Shown one piece after another: positions 1 through 10,580 of a stretch of DNA of 64,000 nucleotides. This stretch comes from Jaltomata sinuosa (lineage: Eukaryota; Streptophyta; Magnoliopsida; Solanales; Solanaceae). The notes beneath the pieces are model-generated. The model made no database searches. It was given only the letters and a program-made list of their open reading frames with translations, and was not told the origin of the DNA. The first letter of the stretch is position 1. Each line of letters begins with the position of its first letter. The position numbers were made by a program, and so were the translations under genes. The DNA is taken from positions 124,001 to 188,000 of the forward strand of contig QJPP01001939.1 in assembly GCA_003996215.1 (NCBI GenBank). Direction: 5' to 3'.

Positions 1-172
1 AAGCTCGACTCACAAGGCTATAATCGGACATAGTCTTCCTTGTAGTTATAATATGAGTAAAGGAAGCCAGAAGTTTCAACTATAATTTATGTTATGACGT
101 TTTATGGCCAATAAATTGAACTCTCCAAAATAATAGTATGAGATAATTAAATTCTATATATTCTTTCGTTCA
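1..172 (+). repeat. Direct repeat, left copy of a ~2445-bp tandem duplication
   Basis: Bases 1-172 match 2446-2617 with only a handful of substitutions; both start AAGCTCGACTC and end CGTTCAT. The first copy continues into AT-rich DNA, while the second is broken by an LTR starting at 2618. The simplest reading is a tandem duplication with a period of 2445 bp. The repeat may extend left of the window. It lacks the TG...CA ends of an LTR. Confidence 0.85.
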
Positions 173-1390
173 TTTTTAATTATACGAAGATACATTTTTA
201 TTGAGTTAATAAAGGAAAGGTGAGATGAAACAGGATAAAGATATTGTGTGAATGAATTAACTTAATCAAAAGCCAAGACCTTTTCATTTCTTGATAGAGA
301 AACTTGATTGTCTTTCACTAAAAATTGATTTGGTGAAAGAAAATTAACTAGGTTTGCTCGTGAACTTTCATTTGTTAAACACAACGTGACAAAATTATAA
401 TATATGGCATAAACTCAATAAATTTATCATTTCTTTTTCCTCTTTGATTAATACAGATTAAAATTAGCCGAAAAGGATTGAATAAACTTAAATATGAATT
501 TCAAGATGATTAAAATTTAACTTAGTCACAATAAAAAGAGAAAATTTCGTGAGACTAATATGTATATTTTCATTTAATAATACATTAATAAGACAATATG
601 CAACTAATTTCACTTCTTCTTGAATAATTCTCTTAAAATTTCTTTTTTTCTTTTCCCCATATGTGTAAATACATAATTTTGACAAGTGTTTTGTGAAATT
701 ACTTCATATTAATTTATCTCAAAAATAATTTAGAAAAAATTTCAATGCGAGTCGAGTGATAGGTTGGTGAGTACCAGACAATAACACTAAATTTAAGCAA
801 GATTTTATTTTAAAATTTATTTTAAAAGAGCGTAAAATTTCTACGAATAAAGCTTATTTTAAGTTGGATACAATAATAATGTGCTTCAATAAGCGTTGCA
901 ACAGTTATAAACATACACATATAACCATTTAATATTCAGTAAATATTTGTATTTTTAAAAAATTAACCATTAAATTGATTATTATTTAAATTTTGTTGAA
1001 ATTGATATTTCAAAATTCTTAGTCAATATTTAAAATGTTTGCTTGTTTCAATCTTTTATTTTTTATATCACAAACTAAAATTTACTAAAAATAAAAGTAA
1101 CTTTCTTGATGACTGCAATGAATTAGAAAACTCATTTGTTATTACTTTATAATTGTACTACTTACTCAAATTTTAATTACACTGAATTATCTTCCTAATA
1201 AAAAAAAATTGACCCAATAAAATTGATCAACATATGGTCAGAGTCATAAAATACATAGATGTCTAGATGATAACATCTAATTAGGTATCTAATACACCTT
1301 TATTTAATTTTATGCCAAAATAGTTAGTACTAACAATTAAGAATTCTCTAATTTAAACTAATCAAACATTTACATAATCTAAAATTTTCT
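173..1390. other. AT-rich intergenic DNA without a recognisable gene
   Basis: Strongly AT-rich sequence, probably host DNA. The only ORF-sized stretch (488-685, minus, 65 codons) has low-complexity composition, no recognisable motif and no upstream signal, so it is not called. No TIR or LTR end was recognised here. Confidence 0.6.
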
Positions 1391-1398
1391 TATAAATA
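1391..1398 (+). promoter_or_regulatory. TATA box upstream of the MADS-like ORF
   Basis: TATAAATA followed by GG, about 110 bases before the ATG at 1508. The intervening A/C-rich leader (CAACAAAG, CATCAAAAA) resembles plant 5' UTRs. Position and sequence fit a core promoter; transcription is inferred only. Confidence 0.55.
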
Positions 1399-1507
1399 GG
1401 AGCCAATTCTAGGCAATGAAACACAAAATAACAACAAAGCTATTTGATCCCCATCAAAAAATACACGTTTCACCATCTCTTTCTCCTTTTAAGTGTTGAC
1501 TTGAAAG

Positions 1508-1711
1508 ATGAAGGACCAACAACATAAGATAAGGAAGGAAAACAAGGGAAGGGAAATCACAAACATGATGTATGAAGTGTTGAAGGGGAAAGATATTCCC
1601 ATTGATATACACCCTTATGATCTCAATGATATGTGTTATCTAATTAACCAAAAACTCAAACAGGTATGCGAAACGATGAAAACAAAGACAGTCGGAGAGG
1701 GTTCTACATAA
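1508..1711 (+). pseudogene. Type I (M-gamma, AGL80-like) MADS-box protein, C-terminal fragment
   Basis: A 67-codon ORF beginning MKDQQHKIRKENKGRE and containing LNDMCYLINQKLKQV. From memory, this resembles the segment after the MADS domain in M-gamma proteins of the AGL80/PHERES group, where a basic 'RKENREKEMT' stretch is followed by 'LNDLGWLIDQNLKEI'. The DNA-binding MADS domain is absent: translation upstream of 1508 gives no trace of it, so this is not a simple frameshift. It keeps an ATG, a TATA box about 110 bp upstream and a clean stop, so it could be a transcribed truncated paralogue as well as a dead fragment. Type I MADS genes are usually intronless, which fits. It lies inside the duplicated 2445-bp unit. 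Homology is recognised by eye; a profile search would decide it. Confidence 0.5.
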
Positions 1712-1886
1712 AATTCTCTTCAGCTAGTTCATAATTTTAGTATGTTTTTCAATTATCTATGTACTGATTGCTTTGATACAAGTTATTGAGAAAGATTATT
1801 ATAAAGTCAAAAATTTTAATTAAATATTTTTTCTTTTATTAGCATTGAGGTTCTTTTGTCCGACTACGATAAATTATGCAACATGC

Positions 1887-1888
<2 letters not shown>

Positions 1889-1977
<89 letters not shown>
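1889..1977 (+). repeat. Compound microsatellite (TC)n(TA)n
   Basis: About 16 TC dinucleotides are followed directly by about 27 TA dinucleotides. This is a likely length-polymorphic locus. The nominal ORF across it is only a translation of the repeat. Confidence 0.97.
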
Positions 1978-1983
<6 letters not shown>

Positions 1984-2445
1984 AATTCATATTAATCAAT
2001 ATGTGTTAATCAAATGTTGTCGATACGAATATTTTATGAAGTATTAATATATTTTAAGGCTTACCATTGTAAGCATGTCAAGAAATATAAAAATAACGTA
2101 AAAAAAGATAAGTTAGGGAGTTATTAAATATATTTGATACATTGTGTGAATAATTAAAATGGTTGTTGCATTATGTTGAAACAATTAGATTTGATGTGCT
2201 CAATGAGTCGAGAAAAATAATATGCTTTGATGAATTCTCATTTAATATTGACCGTGCATCGTGCCGGTTAAATTACTAGTAGAAATATAAAAAGAAGACA
2301 GAAGATTCAACTAGGTTTAAACTTTTTGGTCGTTTAGTGTTTTAACTAACAAATAATATATATCGTATAACATAAATTTACATATAGGATTAATTAAAAA
2401 ATAGAGAAGATTTAACAAGGTTTAAATTGTGTCCTTTTAGCCGTT
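1978..2445. other. AT-rich DNA with a short internal repeat
   Basis: No gene seen. A motif of about 40 bases recurs imperfectly at about 2302 and 2404 (both contain GAAGATT.AAC.AGGTTTAAA), just before the start of the second copy of the large direct repeat. A candidate Helitron-like end is listed separately. Confidence 0.5.
2249..2280 (+). mobile_element. Possible Helitron-like 3' end
   Basis: The sequence has CCGTGCATCGTGCCGG, close to the GC-rich hairpin near the 3' end of many plant Helitrons (CCGTGCATCGCACGG), followed by AT-rich bases and CTAGT, which fits the CTRRT terminus at 2276-2280. Against it, the next base is A rather than the T expected at a Helitron target, the hairpin is imperfect, and no 5' TC end was identified. 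Confidence 0.3.
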
Positions 2446-2617
2446 AAGCTCGACTCGCAAGGCTATAATCGGACATAGTCTTCCTTGTAGTTATAGAATG
2501 AGTAAGGGAAGCCAGAAGTTTCAACTATAGTTTATGTTATGAAGTTTTATGACCAATAAATTGAACTCCCCAAAATAATATTATGAGATAATTAAATTTT
2601 ATATATTCGTTCGTTCA
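2446..2617 (+). repeat. Direct repeat, right copy, cut by retrotransposon E1
   Basis: Second copy of bases 1-172. It stops at CGTTCA, where the E1 LTR begins with TGTCACGACCC at 2618. The likely target duplication of E1 is the last five bases, GTTCA (2613-2617); its partner is not in the window. Confidence 0.85.
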
Positions 2618-2651
2618 TGTCACGACCCGATTTCTCGGTCATGATGACACC

Positions 2652-3699
2652 CAGTGATGGACCCTAAATTTTCTTCAAGCGGGTTCAAATAAATATTGAA
2701 CTTACAAATGATAATCGACGGTAAAGATTACTATGTTTTTATATATTTCCCATAATATTTCCCATAATACCACCGAATGATTACTGTCATTTTGAAAAAT
2801 AAATACTAGTAAAAAACCACAAATTTCGTCAAAATTTGCTCATCAAAAATATTTTCAACAGAATTTTTATCCAAAATCTCAAACATCGATGGGCGAATTT
2901 GTTGAAAATACTTGTTCTTTTAGCAGTACAATAAATAATTAGATAAATTAAATATCATTATTTTATACAATATACCAAAAAAATTACTATCTGTATATCG
3001 GACTTCAAATTTTCTCTTCAATTCAATTTTTTTGCTTCTCTTATAATTAGTTTTAGCAATAAGAACAATACAGAAATTTTGAAAGACCATAAAAGATAAA
3101 CAAGCAATTTACTAAAGGAATAAATAAATAAACATAAATAATATAACCTATATTGTTGTAAATAAAATAAAAAAGATATAACTTCATAAGTTAGAAAAGC
3201 ATTAAACTAAATAAAATAAAAAGTAGTATTGTTTGCAAACATTAAATAATATAACCTATATTATTCTAACAATCTTAAGCAATTTTAATAGAATTCTCAA
3301 ATATTAAATTTAAAATAAAATGTAAGCTAATTTTTTAAATGCATTGAACTAATTAAACAAAAACAATAAATGGAGAAGAAGCTAAATATGACATTCTCGG
3401 GATACACATACACTAGAGTTATTTAATGAATAATGACTAATGAGCAATGAGTTAATGAACCCTTAATGATTTCGAAAAAACAAAAGGAAATAAAATGCCT
3501 ATGGGAAGTCTCGATCACGGGACTAGCAGCAACTAATTGAACCCACAAGACCATCGAGCTGTGCTTTCTATTTGTTTCATGCTGGTTCATTTATTTTATA
3601 TCAACACTTTCTTACATAATTTATACATGTAAATATTAATTTTTTCCGAACCAAGCGGGTTCAATTGAACCCACTTGGAACAATGTAGGTCCGCCCCTG
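2652..3699. mobile_element. Non-autonomous hAT-type element inserted in the E1 LTR
   Basis: The element begins CAGTGATGGACC and ends GGTCCGCCCCTG, imperfect terminal inverted repeats matching at 9 of 12 positions. The flanking 8 bases are ATGACACC (2644-2651) and ATGGAACC (3700-3707); the uninterrupted E3 LTR has ATGGCACC at this place, so each flank differs from the target by one base. An 8-bp duplication is characteristic of hAT transposons. GCGGGTTCAA words recur near both ends in inverted orientation. There is no transposase ORF; the interior is AT-rich. Confidence 0.82.
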
Positions 3700-6236
3700 A
3701 TGGAACCTTCAACCCCCAGTAGGTGAACCAATCCCCGTAGCCCGGAACGGTTAGTAATGGGCCACATTCTATCAACTAAAACGGAAGAACAGTTAATAAG
3801 CAGAAGTAAGGGAACAAGATGAAGAAAATAGATAACAAGAGTAATATAAACACAATGCGGAAGCTAAACGAAACCCAAAACCTGGTATCATAACGTATAA
3901 AAGCCGGATCTACATAAGAAGTACAAGGGTCCAAAACAATATATACAAGCTGTCTCCGAGTAGAAATAAAGTACATAATCAAAAGATAAACTAAAAGCTA
4001 AGCTCCGGTCGCCAAAAGCTCACCCTCTGTCCAGAATATCACAAAAGCTCCAAGCACGAGTCTCCCACGAGCTAGCGACGATGGCTCACACTAGGATCTG
4101 CACCAGAAGATGCAGTGTGTAGTATGAGCACCAAATGCGAAGCATAAGGTACCCAGTAAGTATCATAGGCTGACTGGGCACATATAAGATAAAAGCGTAG
4201 TAACAGACAGAATAGAAGCAGGTAATCACAGAAATCAATGACAAGTACACAGAATCTAGCCCGGAGAGAAGACAATATAACAACATACAAGGCTAGCAAG
4301 TAGAATATATACACAACAAGCACAGGTGAAAGTAAGAAATGACGCACCTGAGATCCTTGCAATAACAATATATACATAATAGGTTTTAGAAATGGACGGT
4401 ATACCGGTAACCTCAAGTATAAGGGAAGGAGGAGTAGAGTAAAGATAGACATGCTCGGAAACAGGAATCAATAACCCAACTAATCATACCAATCTTAAAT
4501 CCAACAAGTAACAACTTAGCCGCCCATACAATAAAGCAACAAGAGTATACCTACGATAAAGCATAACCGTAACAGGGGATAACACCACGATAAAGCAACA
4601 AGAGTATACCTACAGTCCCCTAGCCGCCCATACAATCGAGGAACGTAAACAAGTGAAAACAAACCCTCCGACCGCCCATACAATCGGAGCATACACTCAA
4701 CAAATAGCAAACAAGGGTGGGACCTTAAACAATGAATGTTATGATGCATGAAGATCTCAGGGTGAAATGGTAACTCAGTATGTACCCCCTCCGGTGTGGA
4801 TCGGGCCCATCAGGTAGGTTTGATTGAAGGACACTGCCCATATACCTCTACTCCGTCGTATACCCTCCCTCCGGCACACACAACCCTAGGACCCAGGTCC
4901 GGAACAATAAGGTCCATGGAGGTCCCGGACCCCATACTAAAACTCAGTATCAAATATGTCATCCGGAAGCAAGTCTGAGTTCAAGATAGAGACCCAGTCT
5001 CGAATATGCATGCCTAGACCCTGTACAGGACTAAAGTAGTGGGTAAAATGTCTCGAAAACCCCTCCAAGGGTGCCCAGCGTAACCGGGTCTAAAATCATC
5101 TCAAATCAGTAAGAAAACTCAACTAGCACCCCGACCCTGCCGAGTCTAGCATTAATAGTAAAATTGCTGATAGAAATCATAATATAACTTTCTTTTACCC
5201 CAAAAAGATCCACAAGTTAAGTCAAACCATTTCCAATTCATTTCCATAAAAAATGGGCCCTCGGGGCCATGCAAAGTTTGGAAAACAATTCCAGTAGGCC
5301 CAAAGCCAAAACTGTAGTAAAACGTAGATAACTCCTCTTTATATGTATGGAAATGATATGATCAAACACAAATAGCTGCCCAGCAGCTCACAATCAACCT
5401 ATCGGCCCTGCACAGGCTCCAAAGCTACTCAACAAGCATAACCAGCCTAGAAGGATATTTCTATGTCCGGGACATGCGGACATTCCCAATAACCCACTTT
5501 CTCTATTCCAGAGTCAACAAGGCCTCACAGGACCACAAGTGTGGATAAAACGTATCAAGCAAGTACTACAAACATCGAAGGAAGGAAAGTAGGCGGACAT
5601 GAATAAAATGGTCAAGGTCTGTGGTACCAACATAATAACCCAACCCAAGGATGCCGGCTAGTACAATTTTATCCGATATATGCTAAGTCTAGGGAGTTTA
5701 GAGCGTAACCTACCTGTCGTCCGACGACAAGCTGCACGAACAACAATGTCCAAGCCTGAATCGCTCTGAGAGATCTCGAATGATAGTCAAACTATCACAC
5801 ACATAAATAATATGTTAAAATGAGTCTAACGATACCCATATTGCTATAATTGTAGCCGGGTCGAAATCCAGGTCAAAAGCAGGCCCACGGGGCCCACAAC
5901 CCTAAACCAAAAATGAAAGAAGCACGATGATCACTACCCTCCAAGGTGTGCATGGTCAGATTTTAGAGGTAAATTGGCCAAGGAAATGGCTCAAACCAGC
6001 CAGCCCACACAAGGAACAATTTGAGAATCAAAAAAGATAATTTGATGGATTAAAGCGGATAAAACTTACCAATTATGATGGAGGAACGATCAAGGCCAAG
6101 GAATTAGCAACCCAACACCCAAAATTGGTCAATTACCGAGTTTGTACGAGTTTGGAGCTGTCAACAATGGAGAAAATGAGTTTTGAATGAAAGGGACTAA
6201 GTTGGAAAACTTATATATTGCTCAGGGGTCCTTCAT

Positions 6237-6407
6237 CGTGATCGCGAAGGCTAGCCATGTGGTCGCGAAGAACAAAGGGGAAGGGACTTCATCGCGGTCG
6301 CGACATGGGACATCGCGGTCGCGACATGGGACGTCGCGATCGCGAAGCACAGTAAGCCAGTCACTTCATCGTGGTCGTAACAAAGAGTCTCGAGATCGCG
6401 ATTACGG
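6237..6407. repeat. GC-rich palindromic array in the E1 LTR
   Basis: The words TCGCGGTCGCGA and TCGCGATCGCGA are repeated. A 21-bp unit (CATCGCGGTCGCGACATGGGA) occurs at 6290-6310 and 6311-6331 and begins a third time at 6332. Flanking words (GATCGCGAAGG, TGGTCGCGAAG, GAGATCGCGATTACGG) are degenerate copies. It stands out from the surrounding AT-rich LTR. The E3 LTR has different words in the equivalent place. Confidence 0.85.
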
Positions 6408-6980
6408 CCTGAGTCCTGCACCGGCAACAACCAGAAATCTACAAATTTTCAAAACTCGACGGGGCATTCCACAAATAATCAGAAATCGATGTTCAAAAAC
6501 CAATAATGCTAACACAGTGGAAACGATGTTATGGACTCAACGGAATCGACGAGGTCATTTAGGAGAAATGTTGACCCAAGTCAACACTAACGAATAAGAA
6601 CCCAAAGGCTTGAAATGTGCCCAGCTCACCCGGGACCCAAACCAACCACCTTTCTAACCCAAACTAATCATTCCGTAGCTGATGGAATCATCGGATTTCA
6701 AATCCGACACTCCGATCATCAAAAGCCACCTAAAGTTACACTTTCAACTCCAAATGGCCTGAAAACAGAGAAAGCAACACAAAACCCACACTGGAAGTTC
6801 TCAAGCCTCAACTGAAGGTCCAACTAGACCAAACTCAACGCTCCAGAGCTAATGAAACTGTCAGAATTCAATTCCGAGCACGTTAGCTAAGAATATTGAC
6901 TAAAGTCAATGATATTCTAAGTTAAATCTCTAAAATAGGAAAAAGGGAAAAACAACCAAACAAACGATCAGGGTACCAAA

Positions 6981-8630
6981 CTACCGGTCCCAGCAAGCCA
7001 TAAATGACTCAGGGCTGCTACAAGAAAGCTCTAACAATACAATGAATGCGTAAATGCGAAGATGACCGAAAGGGTCATCACAACATCCACTACTAAAAAA
7101 ACTTTTGCCTTCGAAAGTCAAGAAGAAGGGAGTACCTGAAGGCTCGAACAACTGCGGATACTGAGCACGCAACTCACCCTTGGTATCCCAAGTAGCCTCC
7201 TTGACCGAATGGTGTCTCCACTGAACTTTCACAATCGAAATCTCTCTAGATCTCAATCTCCTGATATCTCTGGCCAGAATAGCTATCAGCTCCTCAACAA
7301 ATAGCAAACTCTCGTCTAACTGAACTGAATCCCAATGCAACACATGAGACTCATCTGGCACATATCGGTGCAACATCGAGACATAGAAAACTGGATGAAC
7401 AGCTGCAAACATCATAGGCAAAGCTAACATGTAGGAAACACTACCAACCCTTTGTAGTATCTCAAACGGCCCAATAAACCTGGGGCTAAGCTTGCCCCGC
7501 CGACCAAATCTCACCACGCCCTTCACGGGCGATACTCGAAGGAAAACCAAGTCACCAACACTGAACTCCAAGGCACAAAGTCTACGATCAACGTAGCTCT
7601 TCTGCCTACTCTGGGCTGCTCTAAGTCTGTCCTGAATCAAATAGACTCGGTCCAAGGAATCTCTAAGCAAATATGTACTCTGCGGTCTAGACTCTAACCC
7701 ATCAAACCAACCAATCAGCGATTTTCAATTCCTACCATATAAAGCCTCGAAAGGTGCCATGCCAATGCTCGAATGAAAACTATTATTATAAGCAAACTCG
7801 GCCAAAGGCACAAACTGATCCCATGAACCTCCAAAGTTAAGAACACAAGCCCAAAGCATGTCCTCCAGGACCTGAATAGTCCTCTCGGACTGGCCATCTG
7901 TCTGAGGGTGGAAAGCAGTACCAAGATGAACCTATGTACCCAAATCCCTCTGTATAGCCCTCCAGAACTGAGATATGAACTGAGTGTCGCGGTCTGAAAT
8001 GATAGAAGCTGGGACCCTATGCAACCGAACAATCTCACGAAGGTAGATCTGGGCTAACCTCTCTGCACCATAAGAAGTCTGAACCGGCAAGAAGTGTGAT
8101 GACTTAGTCAGCCTATCAACGATCACCCAAATGGAATCAAACCCACGAAAAGTATGAGGTGAACCAACAACGAAGTCCATAGTAATACCTTCCCACTTCC
8201 ACTCAGGAATGGGAAGTTGTTGCATCAAGCCACCCGATCACATATGCTTGAACTTCACCTGCTGACAGTTCAAGCACCGAGATACAAACTCTGCTATATC
8301 CCACTTCATACCACACCACCAGTAAAGCTGCCTCAAATCTCTATACATCTTTGCTGCACCAGGATGAATGGAGTAACTAGAACTATGTGCCTCACTGAGT
8401 ATCAACTGAATCAAATCACCAACCCTCGAAACACAAAGTCGACCATCAAACCTCAGAATACCATCAGAATCTAATGTAGCCTGGCTGGCCTCACCCTGAA
8501 CTATCTGATCCTGAAGGTCACACAAACTCTGATCCTCAAACTGTCGGCTCTGAATCTGATCAGCTAGAGTAGAACAGACTTCAACACTGGCAAGAACTTT
8601 GCTAGGATATGACAAGTCAAGCCTACCCAA
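6981..8630 (-). pseudogene. E1 integrase with chromodomain-like tail (family A)
   Basis: This is the C-terminal part of the polyprotein, which inserts element cDNA into chromatin. In order: an H2C2 zinc-binding region (YSIHPGAAKMYRDLRQLYWW...CLNCQQVKF), the catalytic core with MDFVVGSP, IISDRDTQF and HPQTDGQSERTIQVLEDML (first Asp, second Asp and Glu all visible), a C-terminal region (GKLSPRFIGPFEILQRVG, HPVFYVSMLHRY) and a chromodomain-like segment (VKVQWRHHSVKEATWDTKGEL). Stops interrupt it after KFKHM (near 8230), after RDLGT (near 7930) and after ALYGRN (near 7715). The frame passes 34 codons into the 3' LTR before stopping at 6981. Chromodomains in this clade are thought to steer integration to heterochromatin. 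Confidence 0.85.
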
Positions 8631-8639
8631 TCAGTTAGC

Positions 8640-10045
8640 CAAGGACTGGATATCCAAGGCCAATGGTCGCTCAGAAACTGAAAGTGAAGCTAGGCTGCCC
8701 ATACTCACTGCCTTTCGACTCAAGGCATCCGCTACCACGTTTCCTTGCTTGGATGGTATAGAATAGTGAAATCGTAGTCCTTCAGTAGCTCAACCCATCT
8801 TCTCTGCCTCGAGTTCAGCTCCCGCTGACTCGTAATGTACTGAAGACTATGATAATCGGTGAATATCTCAAAGTGAACTCCATACAAGTAGTGCCTCCAA
8901 ATATTGAGCGCAAAGACTACCGTCGCCAACTCTAAGTCATGAGTGGGGTAGTTGTGCTCACGAACCTTCAGCTGCCTCAACGCATATGCTATCACACGAT
9001 CCTGCTACATCAACACACAACCAAGACCGACCTCTGAAGCATCACAATACATGAAGAAACTCTGACCCTCAACCGACAAGGTCAAAACTGGAGCTGAAGT
9101 CAATAAGGCCTTAAGCCTCAGGAAGCTATCCTCGCACCGATCAGACCACTGAAATTGGACATCCTTCCTAGTCAGCATAGTCAAGGGTGCTGCTATGGAA
9201 GAAAATCCCTCAATGAACCTTCTGTAGTACCTGGCTAAACCAACAAAGTTGTGAACCTCGATAGGAGTAGTAGGCCTAGGCCAATCATGAATCACAAAAA
9301 TCTTACCCGGATCAACCCTAATCCCATCCTTAGATACCACGTGTCCTAGGAATGCATCTGACTCAAGCCAAAACTCACACTTTGAGTACTTGGCATAAAG
9401 CCGATGCTCTCTCAAAGTCTGAAGTACAGTCCTCAAATGCTGCTCATGCTTGTCCCTACTCCTCGAGTATATTAGAATGTCATCAATGAAGACTACCACG
9501 AACATATCTAAGTACGGGCTAAGCACCCTATGCATTAAATCCATAAAGGCTGCGGGGGCATTAGTCAACCCAAAAGACATCGCAAGGAACTCATAGTGGC
9601 CATAACGTGTCCTGAATGTTGTCTTAGGGATGTCCTCCACCCTAATCCTTAACTGATGGTAGCCGGACCTCAAATCAATCTTCAAAAACACGGTGGAACC
9701 CTAAAGCTGATTAAATAAGTCATCAATCCTTGGCATCGGATACCTATTCTTTACTGTCACCTTATTCAACTGTCGATAATCAATACACATCCACACCGAC
9801 CCATCCTTCTTCTTCACAAAGAGAATGGGAGAACCCCAAGGATACACACTCGGTCTAATGAACCCCTTAGCTAACAAATCCTGGTGCTGTTCCTTAAGCT
9901 CTCTCAACTCAGCAGGATCCATACGGTAAGGAGGAATAGAAATAGGCGTGGTGCCCAGCTCTAACTCAATGGAAAAATCAACATCTCTCTCAGGTGGAAG
10001 TCCTAGCAGGTTAGTAGGAAATACGTCTAGGAAGTCTCTAACCAC
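8640..10045 (-). pseudogene. E1 reverse transcriptase and RNase H (family A)
   Basis: The RT region carries YPMPRIDDLFNQL, KIDLRSGYHQLRI, MSFGLTNAPAAFMDLM and VFIDDILIYSR (the DD catalytic pair is intact). RNase H follows with YCDASEVGLGCVLM, HDLELATVVFALNIW and TDYHSLQYI. It is broken by TAG after DDLFNQL (9700), where relatives have CAG; by TAG after GCVLM (9003); by a one-base frameshift in the HPGKANVVADALSRK motif (near 8745); and by a TAG near 8631. Several stops are CAG or CGA codons changed by C-to-T, as expected of methylated repeats. Confidence 0.87.
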
Positions 10046-10135
10046 AGGAACAGACTCAGGAGACGAAGGATCAACACTAGCATCTCATACATATGCTAGA
10101 TAAGCTAAACACCCATGGGAAATCAACTTCCTAGC

Positions 10136-10580
10136 TCAAAGACAGGAGATGAACCCAGACGGTGAATGGCTAACAGAACCCTGCCACACAATCGAGGATA
10201 CACCGGGCATGGCTATGGTAACGGTCTTGGCATAACAATCTAAAATTGCACGATGAGGGGATAACCAGTCCATGCCCAGTATCACATCAAAATCTAACAT
10301 GTCAAGGATCATCAAATCACCCCAAGTCTCCAAATCACCAACAAATATCACACAAGATCTCACAATCCGATCCACTACTAAAGAATCTCCTACTGGGGTC
10401 AAAACAGAAATAGGAACAGATAATGGCTCACTAGCCAACCCCAAACAAGGTAGAAAGTAGGCAGATACATATGAACAAGTGGATCCAGGATCAAATAAAG
10501 ACGTAGCAGACTGATGGCACATAGAAATCATACTTGTAATCATAGCATCTGAGGCCTCTACCTCCGGTCTCCCAGGGACT
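10136..10580 (-). pseudogene. E1 aspartic protease (family A)
   Basis: Retroviral-type protease that cleaves Gag-Pol. The catalytic motif LFDPGSTCSYVS is intact, and downstream LMILDMLDFDVILGMDWL (with the ILGMDWL flap/C-terminal motif) is typical of plant chromoviruses. In-frame stops (L*ARKLI and V*DAS, the latter a CGA-to-TGA change) separate it from RT. Confidence 0.85.

Larger units (their letters stand above)
2618..7082 (-). repeat. E1 3' LTR (family A chromovirus), ~3.4 kb excluding a hAT insertion
   Basis: Read on +, the LTR begins TGTCACGACCC and ends GGGTCATCACA, so in the sense of the element it runs TGTGATGACCC...GGGTCGTGACA. It aligns along its length with the E3 LTR at 25610-29144 and in part with E4. 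It is interrupted by a ~1.05 kb DNA transposon (2652-3699). About 3.4 kb is long for a Ty3/Gypsy LTR. All ORFs inside are short chance frames. It contains a tandem duplication of a ~24-base segment (ATAAAGCAACAAGAG...) at about 4530 and 4591, and a GC-rich palindromic array at 6237-6407. The pol frame runs into its sense start for about 34 codons. Confidence 0.85.

Noticed and set aside
1856..2047. 63-codon ORF
   Set aside because: Translation of the TC/TA microsatellite; no coding signal.
1..2617. The 172-bp direct repeats as LTRs of a short retrotransposon
   Set aside because: No TG...CA termini, no primer site or polypurine tract next to them, and no target duplication; the interval is AT-rich host-like DNA. 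Tandem duplication explains it better.
4072..4749. Several overlapping minus-strand ORFs rich in Leu/Tyr/Val, resembling membrane proteins
   Set aside because: They lie in the family A LTR; the same places in E3 and E4 LTRs have partly similar but frame-broken ORFs. Hydrophobic content follows base composition.
6187..6597. 136-codon ORF with an SRSRHGTSRSRHG repeat
   Set aside because: Open frame across the GC-rich LTR array; no homologous frame in E3 or E4 and no coding context.
7715..8038. 107-codon minus ORF
   Set aside because: Shadow frame of the E1 integrase; the correct frame reads AFHPQTDGQSERT here.
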